Source: Diphasiastrum complanatum (lineage: Eukaryota > Streptophyta > Lycopodiopsida > Lycopodiales > Lycopodiaceae). From it: a DNA stretch of 64,000 nt. The notes beneath the pieces are model-generated. The model was not told where the DNA came from. It did no database searches and worked only from the letters and a program-made list of their open reading frames with translations. Made by a program: the position numbers and the translations under genes. Shown piece by piece: positions 33,810 through 45,630 of the stretch. The DNA lies in contig CM055093.1 of the NCBI GenBank assembly GCA_029204225.1, forward strand, positions 22,313,436 to 22,377,435. The letters run 5' to 3'. Each line of letters begins with the position of its first letter. The stretch's first letter is position 1.

Positions 33810-34052
33810 TAGTATCAGGGCTCTAATATATAATATCAGAACTTTCTTGATATCAGAGTGATCTGTTATACTAGAGCTCTAATTCTTGATATCTTTTGTG
33901 ATATCAAATCAATATCAGTTGATACTTTTCACAATATCATATTCTTCAATTTGTGGTATCACATTTTAATATCAGATAGTTGATTTCCAACTGTAACTAG
34001 CACAATATCTTTCTCTTAACGTCATCAATATATCAACAAACTAAAGTTCTAG

Positions 34053-34890
34053 ATGGATTCTCAGAGTAAAGCCAATTTTATTGCAGACAGGTTGAATGGA
34101 TCCAATTACTACTTGTGGAAATTTAAGATGAAGACCTTGCTAATCGCCAATGAGTTGTGGGATGTTGTCACAGGTATAGAAGTGAAGCTTGAAGACGACA
34201 CAACCGACTCAAAATGGAAGTCGAAGGATGGTAAAACTTTCATGCTTATTATTCTCAATATATTAGACACTCAGATTGGCCACATAGTTGAAGCTCAAAC
34301 TTCGAAAGAAGTATGGGACATCCTGAGATCACTATATGATGTGAAGGACGTAACTTCTAAGTTATATCTATGAAGAAAATTCTTCACTCTCAAGATGTCG
34401 AATGGTGATTCACTTCAGAATCACGTTAACCAGTTTACGAATCTCTTGCAATAGATGGCCGCTGTCGAATTAGTCATAGACGATCAAGATGCAATCATGA
34501 CATTGCTTTCAAGTTTGTCCTCTATATATGAGAACTGGGTGATGATCATATCGACACACTTAGATTTAACTCTTACTAGAGTTATCACTATGTTGATGTA
34601 GGAAGATAATCGAAGAAGTCAAGATGCTTCATCGACTTCATCATCTCATGCTCTATATGTCAACAAAGGCTCAAAATGTCAGAAGCAGAAAAGCTCTAAG
34701 CAGTCCGCATCAAATTAGAAGCCAACTCAAAATCAAGAACAATTATCAAATCCACAATCGAAGAAGAAGATATTCTGTAAGTATTGCAAGCACACTAATC
34801 ATGAGATCTAGGATTGCACGGTTCTCAAAGCAAAGAATGCCAGCAAGCAACCAGATCAACATACGAATGCAGTCACAACATCTCTTCGGA
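34053..34890 (+). pseudogene. Copia family A gag
   Basis: Starts MDSQSKANFIADRLNGSNYY and includes LWKFKMKTLLIANELWDVV, the typical UBN2-type gag opening. A stop at 34371, another after 34450, and frameshifts break the rest. A zinc knuckle is legible (CKYCKHTNHEI*DC near 34778-34820) but one codon inside it is TAG. It is clearly the same family as the minus copy at 6.4-7.25 kb, which ends at the equivalent of 34870. Confidence 0.85.
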
Positions 34891-34929
34891 CATCGACATG
34901 GACGGAACATGTATGGTCAAAGACCGAAA

Positions 34930-36030
34930 AGCACTATTGGATAGTTGTTGGTTTCTAGATTATGGAACTACTCAACATATGACCAGTCATTGTGAACATT
35001 TTCACTCCTATACACCTTACACTACGAAGAAGTACGTTCGCGACAATATCACTCACACTAGCAAAGGTGAAGGCACTGTAAGATTGAAATTCCAGCATAA
35101 TCACTTCAAAATACTATCAAATGTTTTGTATGTACCTAAATTCTTTACGAATATGTTATCAGTAAATAGGAATACTGATTTAGGACATAGGGTGGAGTTT
35201 GAGTCTGATCAATGCCGAATTATCAATAGGACAAGTAAGGTCCTTGCACTCGGTAGAGACATGGGTACTTATATAGATTGGCACATTGTTATTCTGATAC
35301 TAGTCAAGCCTTGAAAACCTGTGTTATTGTCAACAAAACATTACTATGGCATCATCAATTAGGACACTTGAATCACACATCTATTTCATACATGTCTAAA
35401 CAATCCCTAGCACTTGATCTCGACTATCCATTCGACAAAGTCGACCTCCCTGTCTATCGTAGCTGCATCCTTGGAAAGCAGACTAGGATTCCCTTTAGAT
35501 CGAGTCATAGGCATCCAACAAAAGATTTGTCAGACGCTGTTGATTCAGATATATGTGGTCCAATGCAAACTTTGTCATTTTTTGATGCAAAGTATTTTAT
35601 TACCTTCATTGACGAATATTCGGGAAGAACAACTGTTATTTCATTAAGCAAAAATCGGAGGCTTTTAACAAGTTTCGACAATTCAAAGAGCATGCAAATT
35701 ATCAAGCGGGTAAAAGAATTAAAGCACTGAGGTTCGACAACGGGGACGAATACGTCTCTACTGAATTCAAGGAGTATTGCCTTAGCAACAACATTGAGCA
35801 ATAATACATTAGCTCCTACTCGCCTCAGTGGAATGGTCTTATTGAGAGAAAGAACAAAACCTTAGTCAAATCGGCAATGTGCATGTTATCACATGTGACA
35901 CTTCCGAAGTCCTTCTGGGCTAAAGCAGTTTTAACTGCAGCTTATATTCAGAATAGATGTCCTATTAAAGGTCTCTCAGACAAAACACCATACGAAGTTT
36001 GGACAGGCTCCAAACCTTCTTTATCGAATT
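34930..36030 (+). pseudogene. Copia family A protease and integrase
   Basis: The protease strand reads CWFLDYGTTQHMTSHCEHFH at 34945; copia proteases have D-S/T-G, so DYG has lost the second active-site residue. Then LSNVLYVPKFFTNMLSV, the GAG-pre-integrase zinc region (LLWHHQLGHLNHTSISYMSK ... CILGKQTR, H-H-C-C), and the integrase start DICGPMQTLSFFDAKYFITF. The core continues across frameshifts (RFDNGDEYVST near 35735; PQWNGLIERKNKT near 35825, with the catalytic E in place). Several stops make it non-functional. Confidence 0.85.
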
Positions 36031-36429
36031 TACAATGCACAAATTCCGCATGATCTCAAGAAGAAGCTCGACTTCTAGAGTATCAAATCGATTTTCATCA
36101 GCTACACTACTTCAGATCAAGTTTATAAGTTGTATAATCATGTCGAGTCGAATATATTCACTAGCCAGGATGTCATTTTCATCAAGAATTAGTTTGTTGA
36201 CCTCAAAGGTATGGGCAAAGCTCATATAGCCGAACTATCGGACTCTCCTGAAATATTGGACTCTTTAGTTTAGAAATCAACTATTCCTTTTGAAGGTCCA
36301 AGCTCGTCTACTCCCGATGAACAACTTATCAACAACGAATCCAAAGATGATGATGTTGCAGTTCAGCAACTATAGCATGATGAAGATTATCAACTTCGAA
36401 CATCGCCCAAAAGATCGACAAAACAAAGC

Positions 36430-37490
36430 AGATTACCTATCTGCATCTTACCTATCTGCATCTTACCTTGTTCAAGAGTCGACGACTGTCGAAGAGGCAC
36501 TCAGTCAGCCCGATTCTGATCTCTGGAAAGAAGCTATGGATAAAGAGTATTCATCTCTTATCAAGAACCAGACATGGACTATTGTCGAATTACCTGCCAG
36601 TAGAAATGTAGTTGATTGCAAATGGTTGTTCAAAATCAAATACAAGGTAGATGGAATTATCGATCAAAGAAAGGCTCGACTTGTCACCAGAGGATTCTCT
36701 CAGGTGCACAACATTGACTGAGACCTTCAGTCTAGTAGTTAAACATTATTCTATTCGACTTCTATTGTCATTTGTTGTTGTAGTAGATTTGGAAATACAT
36801 CAAATGTACATACATTATATCTTAATGGAGTTATCAAAGAGGACATTTACATGGTGCAGCCTGAAGGTTACAAAATCAAAGGTAAACACAATCATGTGTG
36901 TAAACTCCATAAAGCACTTTATGACTTAATCTGCTCGATCATGGTTTCAAAGGATCAATACTTTCCTTATCGATCATGGCTACACACCAAGCTCTTCAGA
37001 TTTGAATGTCTACTTCAAGTCAGTGCAACATTCATTTATCAATATCACTTTGTATGTCGATGACACACTGCTTTTCAACAACAGTATCAATTTGATAAAA
37101 GAAGATAAGACAATGCTATCTTCCGAATTCAACATGACCAATCTGGACGAAGCTTATTACTGTCTAGGTATTCAAATCCAAAGAGACAGAAAGCAAAAGT
37201 TGATTTATATTACTCGACAAAGATAAGTTCACAATGTCTTAATCAGATATAATCTGATGAATTGCAAATTAGCTCTCTCACCAATGGATCCAAGACTCAA
37301 GATGTCAAAGGACCAGTGTCCCTGAACAATCGAAGAGAAGGAGCAGATGTGTGAGTACCCTTATCATTTGATAATAGGATCTCTTATGTATGCGATGATC
37401 TATAATAGACTACCAGACATAGTTTTTGCAATCAGTTCTTTAAGTCAGTATATGACAATCCTGGTATAACACATTAGTAGGCTCTTATCA
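36430..37490 (+). pseudogene. Copia family A reverse transcriptase
   Basis: EALSQPDSDLWKEAMDKEYS, TWTIVELPASRNVVDCKWLF and YKVDGIIDQRKARLVTRGFS open the RVT_2 domain at 36490-36720. After a TGA (36719) it continues in other frames to the intact catalytic motif LYVDDTLLF at 37050, LDEAYYCLGIQIQRD and PYHLIIGSLMYAMI, stopping near 37490. RNase H and the 3' LTR are missing. YLSAS is duplicated at 36436-36468. Confidence 0.85.
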
Positions 37491-37719
37491 GAGTCATGAG
37501 ATATCTAATTTGAGCTACTATGGACTTTTGCATTTATACTTGAATGGTTTCTTAGAACTTTTGGAGATGTTGATACATATATTCAAGCAAAAATTATAGA
37601 GTAAGAAGTAAGGATGTTGTGAGAGAGAAGACAATCTTCTAGTGTGAATTTGGCTCTAATGGCCACAATTCTAGATGTGCAAGAGCCTAGTAATGATGAA
37701 GAGGTATTCAAGGACAATA

Positions 37720-38470
37720 ATTGAGGGATGCCATGGATGAGTACAAATCAATATTAGAAAACAACATCTGTGATTTTTTGGAGCTCCTCAAGGCAAGAAG
37801 ACAATTGGAACAAAGTTGGCGTACAAGGTGAAACACAAATTAGATGGATCATTAAAAGGCAAAATTGGTAGCAAAGGGTTAGTTGTGTGAAAAAAAAGGC
37901 ATAAACTTTGAGGAGACATTTCCTCCTATACCAAAAATGCACATTATCAGATTTATTGTTATTCTTACAACATATCAAGATTTGGCACATAAAATCATCA
38001 TTCTTGACACATGTATGAAGAGGATTATGTCACTCAACCAAGAGGGTTTGAAGTGAAAGACAAAGAGATACATTTGTGCAAGCCGATAAAGATCTCATAT
38101 AGTCTCAAACAAGCCCCTTGTGCTTAGGTATTTCAAATTCGACAAGTATCTCACACATCAGAGATTCATCAAAAGCACATAGAATTCCACATTGTCCTTT
38201 TTGTCCATTGCGATGGTGAAATACTCAATCTTGTTCTTTATGTTAATGGTCTTATTATTATTGGTTTTAATAGCGACCTAATTTATAAGGTCAAGAGAAG
38301 TTTGTTGTGCGAATTTTAAATGAGAGATTAAGGGTAGCTTCATTTTTTGCTTGGAAAAAGAGATTTGGAGGTAGAGTCATATATCATTTGTCAATCACAT
38401 CAAGTATATGCATGAGTTGTCTCAAATATTTAATATGCTTCATTGCAAAGCTATGGAATCAAACTTATAA
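37720..38470 (+). pseudogene. Very decayed copia reverse-transcriptase fragment
   Basis: Across frames: LRDAMDEYKSI, FEETFPPIPKMHIIRFIVIL, a worn LDV.TAFL region (IIILDTCMKR), PIKISYSLKQAP, ILNLVLYVNGLIIIG (YVDD changed to YVNG) and FLLGKRDLEVE. It is older and of a different copia family than its neighbours, with stops throughout. Confidence 0.65.
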
Positions 38471-38600
38471 CTTCACTTAGTAGAAACAAAGGAAAAAGTA
38501 TAACTTCACTTAGTAAAAACAAAGGAGAACATAAATGAAATTTTATTTAGATAGCTTGTGGCCCTATGAAATTTGATGAGCACTAATGCCTATTTGGTCC

Positions 38601-39621
38601 TGTTGGGATCCGTTCGGCGACATAGCAAAAGCTAGGTGCGGAATCTTCGGTGCATGCAACTATGTCTATCGTATTCAGACTGACTTCGATAGATCGAAGT
38701 CTGCCCTACCTGATCACAACTTCAAAGTCACTGGATCGACACAATCGATTCCGTAGCCATGCACGAATTAACTTGGTTTTAGATTTAGCTTTGTGGAAGC
38801 GTATTAGCTGCGAAAACTAAAGCGACAAATCGACGCAGACTATCAGTCATATGAATAATTGATCTATGAAGAAATTTAACTGCAAAAGCAAGAAGAAATC
38901 CGAACATGAATAAAATGAGCATTCAACATGACACACACGACCTAGATTACTGGAACATTGATTATTTAGTCATGTAGAAAATATAGTCTGAATGCAGTCA
39001 GAGTCACATTTTTTCTGAAACAATACTTTGTGATAACAGAGAGAAAGAACAAAACAATTGCACTCTGGATGTGTTCGATTAATCTACTACAATGTCTATT
39101 GAGCTAACAGATCTCTTCTTGTCTAACCGAGCAACTGATAAGTTGATGAATATGTACACATGGCTAACTAGTTAGAAGAATGGTTAATCTGTACTTTACA
39201 GTTAGAATTAAGGCACTACATATTGTTGGCAGTCACCTTCGGACGATATTTGATTTTGTTCGGTCATGATGAAGGTACTGTTGATCCGCCGAATGTACGA
39301 GTCGACTATTGGACTTGATAGTGACATACGCTCAGTTGGTGAAGTCGAATGGTCTATGTCAGACATCTGACGAATAATTAGTGTCGGATGAGTTGATGTG
39401 TCCAACGAATAGTTGAGGTCGGCCGAATAGTCGAATGTTGGTCGAACGGTCGGTGTTGGCTCAATCGATAGAACACTGTCATCAACTTTTTTGTATTTCT
39501 ACAAACTATCAGGAAACAAGTATATTTATTTAGAGTATGCGACTATACAAGTATTTACAACAACTAGTGAATGGATCTAGATTAGTAGAAAGATAGGGAT
39601 GGAGATGATAGAAATCCAACA
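38601..39621 (-). repeat. 3' LTR of copia family B (long form)
   Basis: 1021 bases, TG...CA, ending ccaaca at 39621 next to the polypurine tract. It holds about 345 bases (38617-38961) that the other LTR lacks. It contains several cgaatagtcg/gtcga words near its end (39290-39450). Confidence 0.88.
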
Positions 39622-39630
39622 CCCCCCCTT
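39622..39630 (-). other. Polypurine tract of copia family B
   Basis: aaggggggg on the minus strand immediately before the 3' LTR, the usual plus-strand primer position. Confidence 0.75.
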
Positions 39631-39751
39631 AATCTGGATCCTTGAACGCCTTGATTTTTAAATTCAAGATATCACAAAAATTCTTGTGTGTTTTCTGACC
39701 CTTTTGTAAATATGTCAACTGCCATCTACTAGGTTCTACAAAATTTTAGAC

Positions 39752-40083
39752 TTACCTCCTTGTTGAGTATTTTTCTCCTGATGTAGTGGTACTTAATCTC
39801 GATGTGCTTGCTTCTAGAGTGAAATCTAGGAATAAATTCCTCAACCAAATTGTCTCTTTAGTAGCTTGAGAGACTACAATGTATTCCGAATTTGTAGATG
39901 ACATTGCAATGGAGGTTTGTTTTCGATTGTTCCATGATATTGGACCATCATTGACCAAGAAGACAAGTCTAGAAGTCGATCTTCTGGTGTCACCTGTGGA
40001 TATCGGATGGATCGTCGACATCACCATAGCAAATACATAGGTCAATAGTAGCTCGTACATATCTGATTACTCTGAAAAGAGCT
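39752..40083 (-). pseudogene. Copia family B RNase H end
   Basis: TGDTRRSTSRLVFLVNDGPI, SWNNRKQTSIAMSSTNSEYI and VVSQATKETIWLRNLFLDF match the copia RNase H (DEDD-type: the Asp-Arg-Ser-Thr and SS..SEY/E motifs). It is separated from the reverse transcriptase by a stop or frameshift near 40086, and its C-terminus is truncated. Confidence 0.85.
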
Positions 40084-40085
40084 TT

Positions 40086-41213
40086 CTAGTGGATCATACC
40101 AGGATTGGCCATGTATTGGCTCAAGGAGCTAATGGCGTATGCAAGATTAGGCCTGGTGGAGATCATTACATACATCAAGGATCCGATAATTGATTGATAT
40201 GGATATCCCTTCATTTTGGCCTTCTCCTCATTGGTATGAGGGCATTGCTCCTTGGACAATTTTAGACCTAGATCCATGGGATTATGTACAAACTTGCAAT
40301 TCATGAAATTGAAATTTGTCAACAAATTATAGAAGTACCATTGTTGGGTGATATAGGGAAGTCTTCTGTTCATGTCTTTGTGGATCTGAATTCCAAGACA
40401 GTAATGTGCTTTTCCCAGATCTGTCATCTCGAATTCTTGGAATAACATCCTCTTAGTATCTTTTGTTAGTTCAATATTGTTGCTGAATAGCAACATATCA
40501 TCCACGTAGAGTGTGATGATGACAAAGAATTGATTGATAGCTTTGAAATATACATTATAGTTTGCAAAGCTTGATTCAAATACATGATCGATCAAGAATG
40601 TGTTGATTCGATGGAACCATGCTCTGGATGATTGTTTCAGACTGAACAAAGCTTTATGGAGTTTGCATACCTGATCTTATCAACCATTGAGGATATAGCC
40701 TTCTGGCTGGATCATGTAAATGTCCTCCTCAATAACTCCGTTGAGGAATGTCATTTGTACATCCATCTGGTGTACCTCAAGATCTTCTGCAATAGCATAT
40801 GACAGTAGCAGGCAAATGGATGTATGCTTGACAACTGGACTAAAGGTTTCGAAGTAGTCGATATTGGGAATTTGTGAGAATCCCCTCGCCACGAGTCGAG
40901 CTTTCCTTTTGTCGATATGGCCATCTACTTTGTATTTGATCTTAAAGATCCATTTGCAATCGATTACCTTTTTGTCTGCTGGCAACTTGGTGACAGTCCA
41001 TGTGTTATTCCTCAGCAATGAGTTGTACTCCTTGTCCATTGCTTCTCTCGAGAGATCTGAATCAGCCTGTGACATAGCTTCCTCAACTGTGATTGGCTCC
41101 TGAATATAATAGCGAGCGAACTCATTAGTGTATCGGATAGACTGATTTCGAGTTCTTGTTGATCTTCTAGTTGAAGTCTTTGGCTGCAAAATTTGACTTT
41201 GTGTTGGCTTCAT
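40086..41213 (-). pseudogene. Copia family B reverse transcriptase
   Basis: Starts within a Lys/Ser/Thr-rich linker, then [81 protein letters not shown] stop at 40680 (after YILNG) interrupts, and the domain goes on with LHKALFSLKQSSRAWFHRIN, the catalytic LYVDDMLLF (about 40520-40490), DLGKAHYCLGIQI and SIIGSLMYVMISTRPNLAYA to 40086. Only one break over more than 370 codons, so this is one of the best-preserved copia domains in the window. Confidence 0.9.
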
Positions 41214-41599
41214 CGGCTGCTCCGGGTTGCAGCTTCTTCATCTTCTTTTGGATCTAACTATACAGAGTGACTGTTGGAAGAAATTGAAATAGTTTTTCGA
41301 TATGTATCAATCGTCTGGGTAGAAATTGTAGACTGTATTTGGTCCTTGCCTTTCAAATCAATACACTGATCTTCAATGAAAGTCATGTCCTAGTTAGTGA
41401 TAACTCTACAGGTTTATATATTGTACAATCTATACAAAAATACAATAGCCAACAAAAATAGTTTTGAATGAATTCTCATCTAATTTTTTATGTTGTCCTT
41501 TGGGACATGAGCATAGGCAGTACATCCAAACACTCTTAAATGTTTCAATGAAGGCTTGGATCATGTCTAGACTTCATGAGGGATTTTGCTATCAAGGAG

Positions 41600-42360
41600 G
41601 CCGTTAGTCATACATCAGTTCTTCTGCACGGAAGCTGTTGTTGATACAACATGTTGCCAGAACGATTTGGGCAATGAAGCACGAGTTATCATGAATTTGA
41701 CAGACTGGACTAAGGTCATGTTCTTCCTTTCTGCCAGTCCATTCGACTGCAAAGAAGGAAGTAGCAAACTCTTGCTCAATGCCGTTGGCTGAGCAGTAAT
41801 CCTTGAATTCATTGAGATGTATTCACCACTGTTGTCACTCCTACGAGCTTGATCTTCTTGCCTGTCTACAACTCAACATTTTCTTTGTATTTCTTGAAGA
41901 ACCGGATGGCTTCAAATTTGTGCTTCAAAAAATATACACAGTTCTTTTAGAATATTCATCTATGAAAGTTATAGAGAATAGTGATGGTGTTTGCATTGGG
42001 CCACATATATCAGCATGTACAATGTCTAGTAAATACTTAGATATATGTTCTTGATTGGACTTAAATGGCCTTCTTGCCTGCTTTCCTATAATACCCTATG
42101 ATACAACTTTGGTATACAGGAGGGTCAACAATTTGATAGTCTAAATCATGAACTGAAGAATGTCTAGACATGTTACCTATCGATACATGTTTAAGGTGAC
42201 CAAGTCTATAATGCCAAGTCAATTCTTTATTGATAGATGCTGAACTACATGAAGCACAATCAATCACAGATTTACAATGACTAAGCCTATAGAGATATCC
42301 TTGCCTCTTTCCGAGTGCAAAAACTCTCTTGCTCTTATCAAGAATTTGACAGAAATCCAC
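41600..42360 (-). pseudogene. Copia family B pre-integrase and integrase
   Basis: 42360-42061 holds the end of the protease region (FALGKRQGYLYRLSHCK) and the zinc region LTWHYRLGHLKHVSIGNMSR ... VYQSCIIG. The integrase follows with a worn start (DIVHADICGPMQT near 42025), YSKRTVYIF, and ends with LAERKNMTLVQSVKFMITRA (41750-41690), which includes the catalytic E of NGLAER. Frameshifts separate the parts. Confidence 0.85.
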
Positions 42361-42361
42361 C

Positions 42362-42593
42362 TAGCCAATCTCTGTGTCGGAGATGTTAAGGGTGATCAAG
42401 GCGAAAGCCTTGCCATCCCTGAGCTTCCATTTTGAAATAGATTGTTCATCAACATTGGGAAGTAGTTCGATTCCAGTGAGTATTCCCAAAATTCCTTGGC
42501 CATCAATACTACTCTCATCTACAATTTCCATAGGTGGTAATTCGAACCATCAAGTTTTTCTACCATTAGAGCAAACTGTGATTGCAAATCCAT
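42362..42593 (-). pseudogene. Copia family B gag N-terminus fused to protease end
   Basis: Starts MDLQSQFALMVEKLDGSNYH / LWKL, then a TAG, then about 65 decayed codons (FWEYSLESNYF...). It changes abruptly at about 42361 into protease/pre-integrase sequence, so roughly 1 kb of gag and protease has been lost. Confidence 0.75.
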
Positions 42594-42711
42594 TTGGAAG
42601 TTCAGGATGAGTGTAGGCAGATAGTAGATTGTATGACTGGAAACAATTACAACAAGTGTCTGATAATGTAAGCTCTAAGTTTGCCTTTAAGAATCAAAGA
42701 GTAGAATTACC

Positions 42712-42723
42712 GCTCTGATACCA
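42712..42723 (-). promoter_or_regulatory. Primer-binding site of copia family B
   Basis: Minus strand TGGTATCAGAGC, perfect tRNA-iMet type, directly joined to the LTR at 42724. Confidence 0.92.
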
Positions 42724-43290
42724 TGTTGGGATCCGTCGGGCTTATTTAGTCGTGTAGAAAATATAGTCTGAATGTAGTCAGAGTCACATTTTTTTTGAAA
42801 CAATACTCTGTGATAACAGAGAGAAAGAACAAAACAATTGCGCTCTGGATGTGTTCGATTGATCTACTACAATGTCTATTGAGCTAACAGATCTCTTCTT
42901 GTCTAACCGAGCAATTGATAAGTTGTTAGATATATACACATGGCTAACTAATTAGAAGAATGATTAATCTGTACTTTACAATTAGGATTAAGGCACTACG
43001 TGCTGTTGGCAGTTGCCTTCGGACAATATTTGATTTTTTTTAGTCGTGATGAAGGTACTGTTGATATGTCGAATGTTTGAGTCGACTATTGGAGTTGATA
43101 GTGACATATACTCAATTGTCGATGTCGAATTGTCGATGTTAGACATCCGATGAATAGTCGGTGTTTGATGAGTTGATGTGTTCGACGAATAGTCGAGGTC
43201 AGCCAAATAGTCGAATGGTGGTCGAATAGTCGACTTAGTTGATAGAACATTGTCACCAATTCCTTTGTATTTCTACAGACTGTCACGAAG
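42724..43290 (-). repeat. 5' LTR of copia family B (short form)
   Basis: Matches the 3' LTR but lacks about 345 bases near the end next to the primer site. The outer end stops at about 43290 where the two LTRs diverge (after tttctacagactgtca), so the outer 110-120 bases are also gone. Confidence 0.85.
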
Positions 43291-43449
43291 AAATACATGA
43301 GATTTGGCACAATCTCCATTCTCTTTGCAGAGATACGTGGAGTTCGGCACACATCAAAAAATATGCCAAAATGCATAAATCCTAAAAATGCCATAGGGCA
43401 TAGGTTGGCCAAATCTTGCTGACTCAGTAAAATGTCAAAAGGCATATGT

Positions 43450-44295
43450 CAACAAAAATCTCAACTTTGATTAGTCAACATAAAAGACCGAAAAACTTGT
43501 GAATAGATATTTTTTGGCATTTTCAAAGAATCGCTCAAATTGAAGATCTTGTGATGTCATCCCGAACTTTCATTTTTGCATAATCAAATCAAATTTTTAT
43601 CAATGTACACTTTCACTACCCAACCACATGTCTGAACACTCACTAAACAGACTTATGGTCTGTTAATCTTACCTAGAGAGTACACGTGTGAGAGCATGTT
43701 CCCACATGTGAAGAATAGGTATAGGTTAGTTAGACCCCAATCATGGGAGCTAGATAGCAAGATTGGTCAAGATTCCTAAACTCTAGGACCTACCTCCATA
43801 AATCTAGGAAAGCTGGTCTTGATCTAACTACCATAGATGGTATACCTAATGGTTAGGTCAAATAGACATGAGTAGTTAAACCTAATGATGACATGGCACC
43901 TGAACACCTGCCAAACTTGCTCAACCAGCCAAGGATAGCCTTATCATTGTACTTGCAAAGATCAATCTAATTTGATGTGAGATCAAGATTTTGGAGCTCT
44001 TGCTAATCTCGAGTTTTCTCTCATTTGTGTTGTGATTTTTTGATGTGAATGCAATCCAGACTTAGTAAAATTTATTCTTTGATATTAGGCCATACTATAG
44101 ACTATACTTCACATGTGTGAAGTGTTCTTAAGTGTTTTGATCACAATTTGATTGTTCTTGCTTGATTAGATCAAAATTGCCAATCTAGATCAAAATTTGA
44201 ATACTAGTTTTGCAATAGATTGATTAAACAAGTATCCAATCACTCTTGAGGATCTTTTGTAGATCCATTTAGGGTCCTAAACACTATTTCTAACA
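43450..44295 (+). repeat. Probable LTR of another copia-type element
   Basis: The right edge is fixed by tttctaaca at 44295 followed by a primer site. The left edge is not resolved. It carries cacgtgtgagagcatgttcccacatgtg, related to 17.83 kb. No internal coding region follows, so it is a 5' LTR remnant. Confidence 0.5.
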
Positions 44296-44308
44296 TGGTA
44301 TTAGAGCC
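44296..44308 (+). promoter_or_regulatory. Primer-binding site (tggtattagagcc)
   Basis: One base different from the standard iMet primer site TGGTATCAGAGC, immediately after an LTR-type aaca end. Confidence 0.75.
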
Positions 44309-44961
44309 AAGTACAAGAGTTTAGTTGATGATCAAAACTCAATCCAAATTTAGCAAGTTTGATGCTAAAATTCTAGTTTTGAGAAGGTGACGAGCCTATA
44401 TAAAGTGATTGCTTCAAATTTTGAGATCTATATTAGATAGTGGACTGCAGGTGTACTTTTCACATGTGTGGGAGTTGCTGCACCTATGTTTAGGTTCCAT
44501 TATTCGTAAGATCCTCATAATTTCTATACACATAATCTTGATAAGATTTTTGATGCAAATCAAAGAGAAAGCATCAAAGATCAAATGCCATTGTTGAGAT
44601 TTGACTTTGGGTCTTAAAATCCAATTAATAGGTGCTTAGAACAAGTCCTAAAAAGCGAATTTTCACGTCTTGTTGGATCATCAAGAAGAGGGAGAGTGAA
44701 AGAGTCATTATCTTGCCAAAATCATTGATCTAGTGAAGTGATGTGATAGGAATTCAATTGAACTCATTATACCTCTATTCAATTTTAATGAGAGAGTAAG
44801 ATGGCCAAGACTAGAAGTCTTTTGAAAGGCTAGAAGTATATTTTGATTCATTCAAATCAAGTGAAGTCTAAGTGAACTTCTAGAATCAAATCCATTCCAT
44901 CAATCTTTGAGTTGTTTTTTGTAGAGATTCTAGTGAGGGCCGAGAAGTACATTGATTGTAT
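44309..44961. other. Element leader remnant, no gene
   Basis: Sequence inside the primer site at 44296 with no readable gag. It repeats catgtgtg words at about 44462. It ends where a copia family B fragment starts. Confidence 0.4.
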
Positions 44962-45202
44962 TGTCAGTAGCAGTCGAATGGAAGTATGCTTGACAACTGG
45001 ACTAAAGGTTTCGAAGTAGTCGATATTGGGAATTTGTGAGAATCCCCTCGCCACGAGTCGAGCTTTCCTTTTGTCGATACTGCCGTCTGCTTTGTATTTG
45101 ATCTAAAAGATCCATTTGCAGTCAATTACGTTTTTGTCTGCTGGTAACTTGGTGACAGTCCATGTGTTATTCCTCAGCAATGAGTTGTACTCCTTGTCCA
45201 TT
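44962..45202 (-). pseudogene. Isolated 240-bp copia family B reverse-transcriptase piece
   Basis: Matches 40801-41040 base for base except for about a dozen changes; it encodes TWTVTKLPADKNVIDCKWIF and [20 protein letters not shown]. It has sharp ends: copia homology stops at gtccatt, and LINE-like sequence begins at once. It lacks LTRs, so it arrived by a route other than normal copia insertion, for example as filler during break repair. Confidence 0.85.
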
Positions 45203-45203
45203 T

Positions 45204-45560
45204 TGGAGTTAAACATCATGAAGCCCAAGGTTATGGACTTCAACGTATCCAAGGCCTTCACGCACTGATAGGAGCTTGTATTTGATGGACAACCAAGAGA
45301 GATAGTATCATCCTACAATCACTTGGGAATACGCTTTATGGTATTTTTAACATGAGACAAACAACTACAACGTTTCCTAGTCCAATAGAAGAGATTTGGT
45401 TTCAAGAGATTTACTTGAGATGCCATTCAAGAAAGCCTACTTTCCATAGACAAGTTCCATAGTGTGCTTGTGGGCCGAAAAATGTAAAATCCAACATGTC
45501 AAGAATATGATGGGTTCCATCATTTATTAATATAAGCTTGGATTTCTTCTTGTGTACAAG
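45204..45560 (+). pseudogene. LINE-like reverse-transcriptase end fragment
   Basis: The plus frame reads LELNIMKPKVMDFNVSKAFT, then two stops, then LVFDGQPREIVSSYNHLGIR. This is the part after the catalytic region in non-LTR reverse transcriptases (usual N..KTKVMVF...; ...IE.V.SYTYLG). It decays into stops after 45350. A short repeat, tggatttcttcttgtgt, occurs twice near 45540 and 45565. Confidence 0.5.
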
Positions 45561-45630
45561 CATGGATTTCTTCTTGTGTTCGAAAATTTTAAAAAGGAGA
45601 GTGCATTCTAGATTTTGATTCTAAATGCAC

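Larger units (their letters stand above)
38601..43290 (-). mobile_element. Copia family B element, internally deleted, minus strand
   Basis: Both LTRs (38601-39621 and 42724-43290) begin TGTTGGGATCCGT on the plus strand and frame a minus-strand gag start, GAG-pre-integrase, integrase, reverse transcriptase and RNase H. Gag C-terminus, zinc knuckle and protease are deleted at about 42361. The LTRs are unequal (see findings). Coding frames are more open than in family A, so it is probably younger. Confidence 0.88.
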
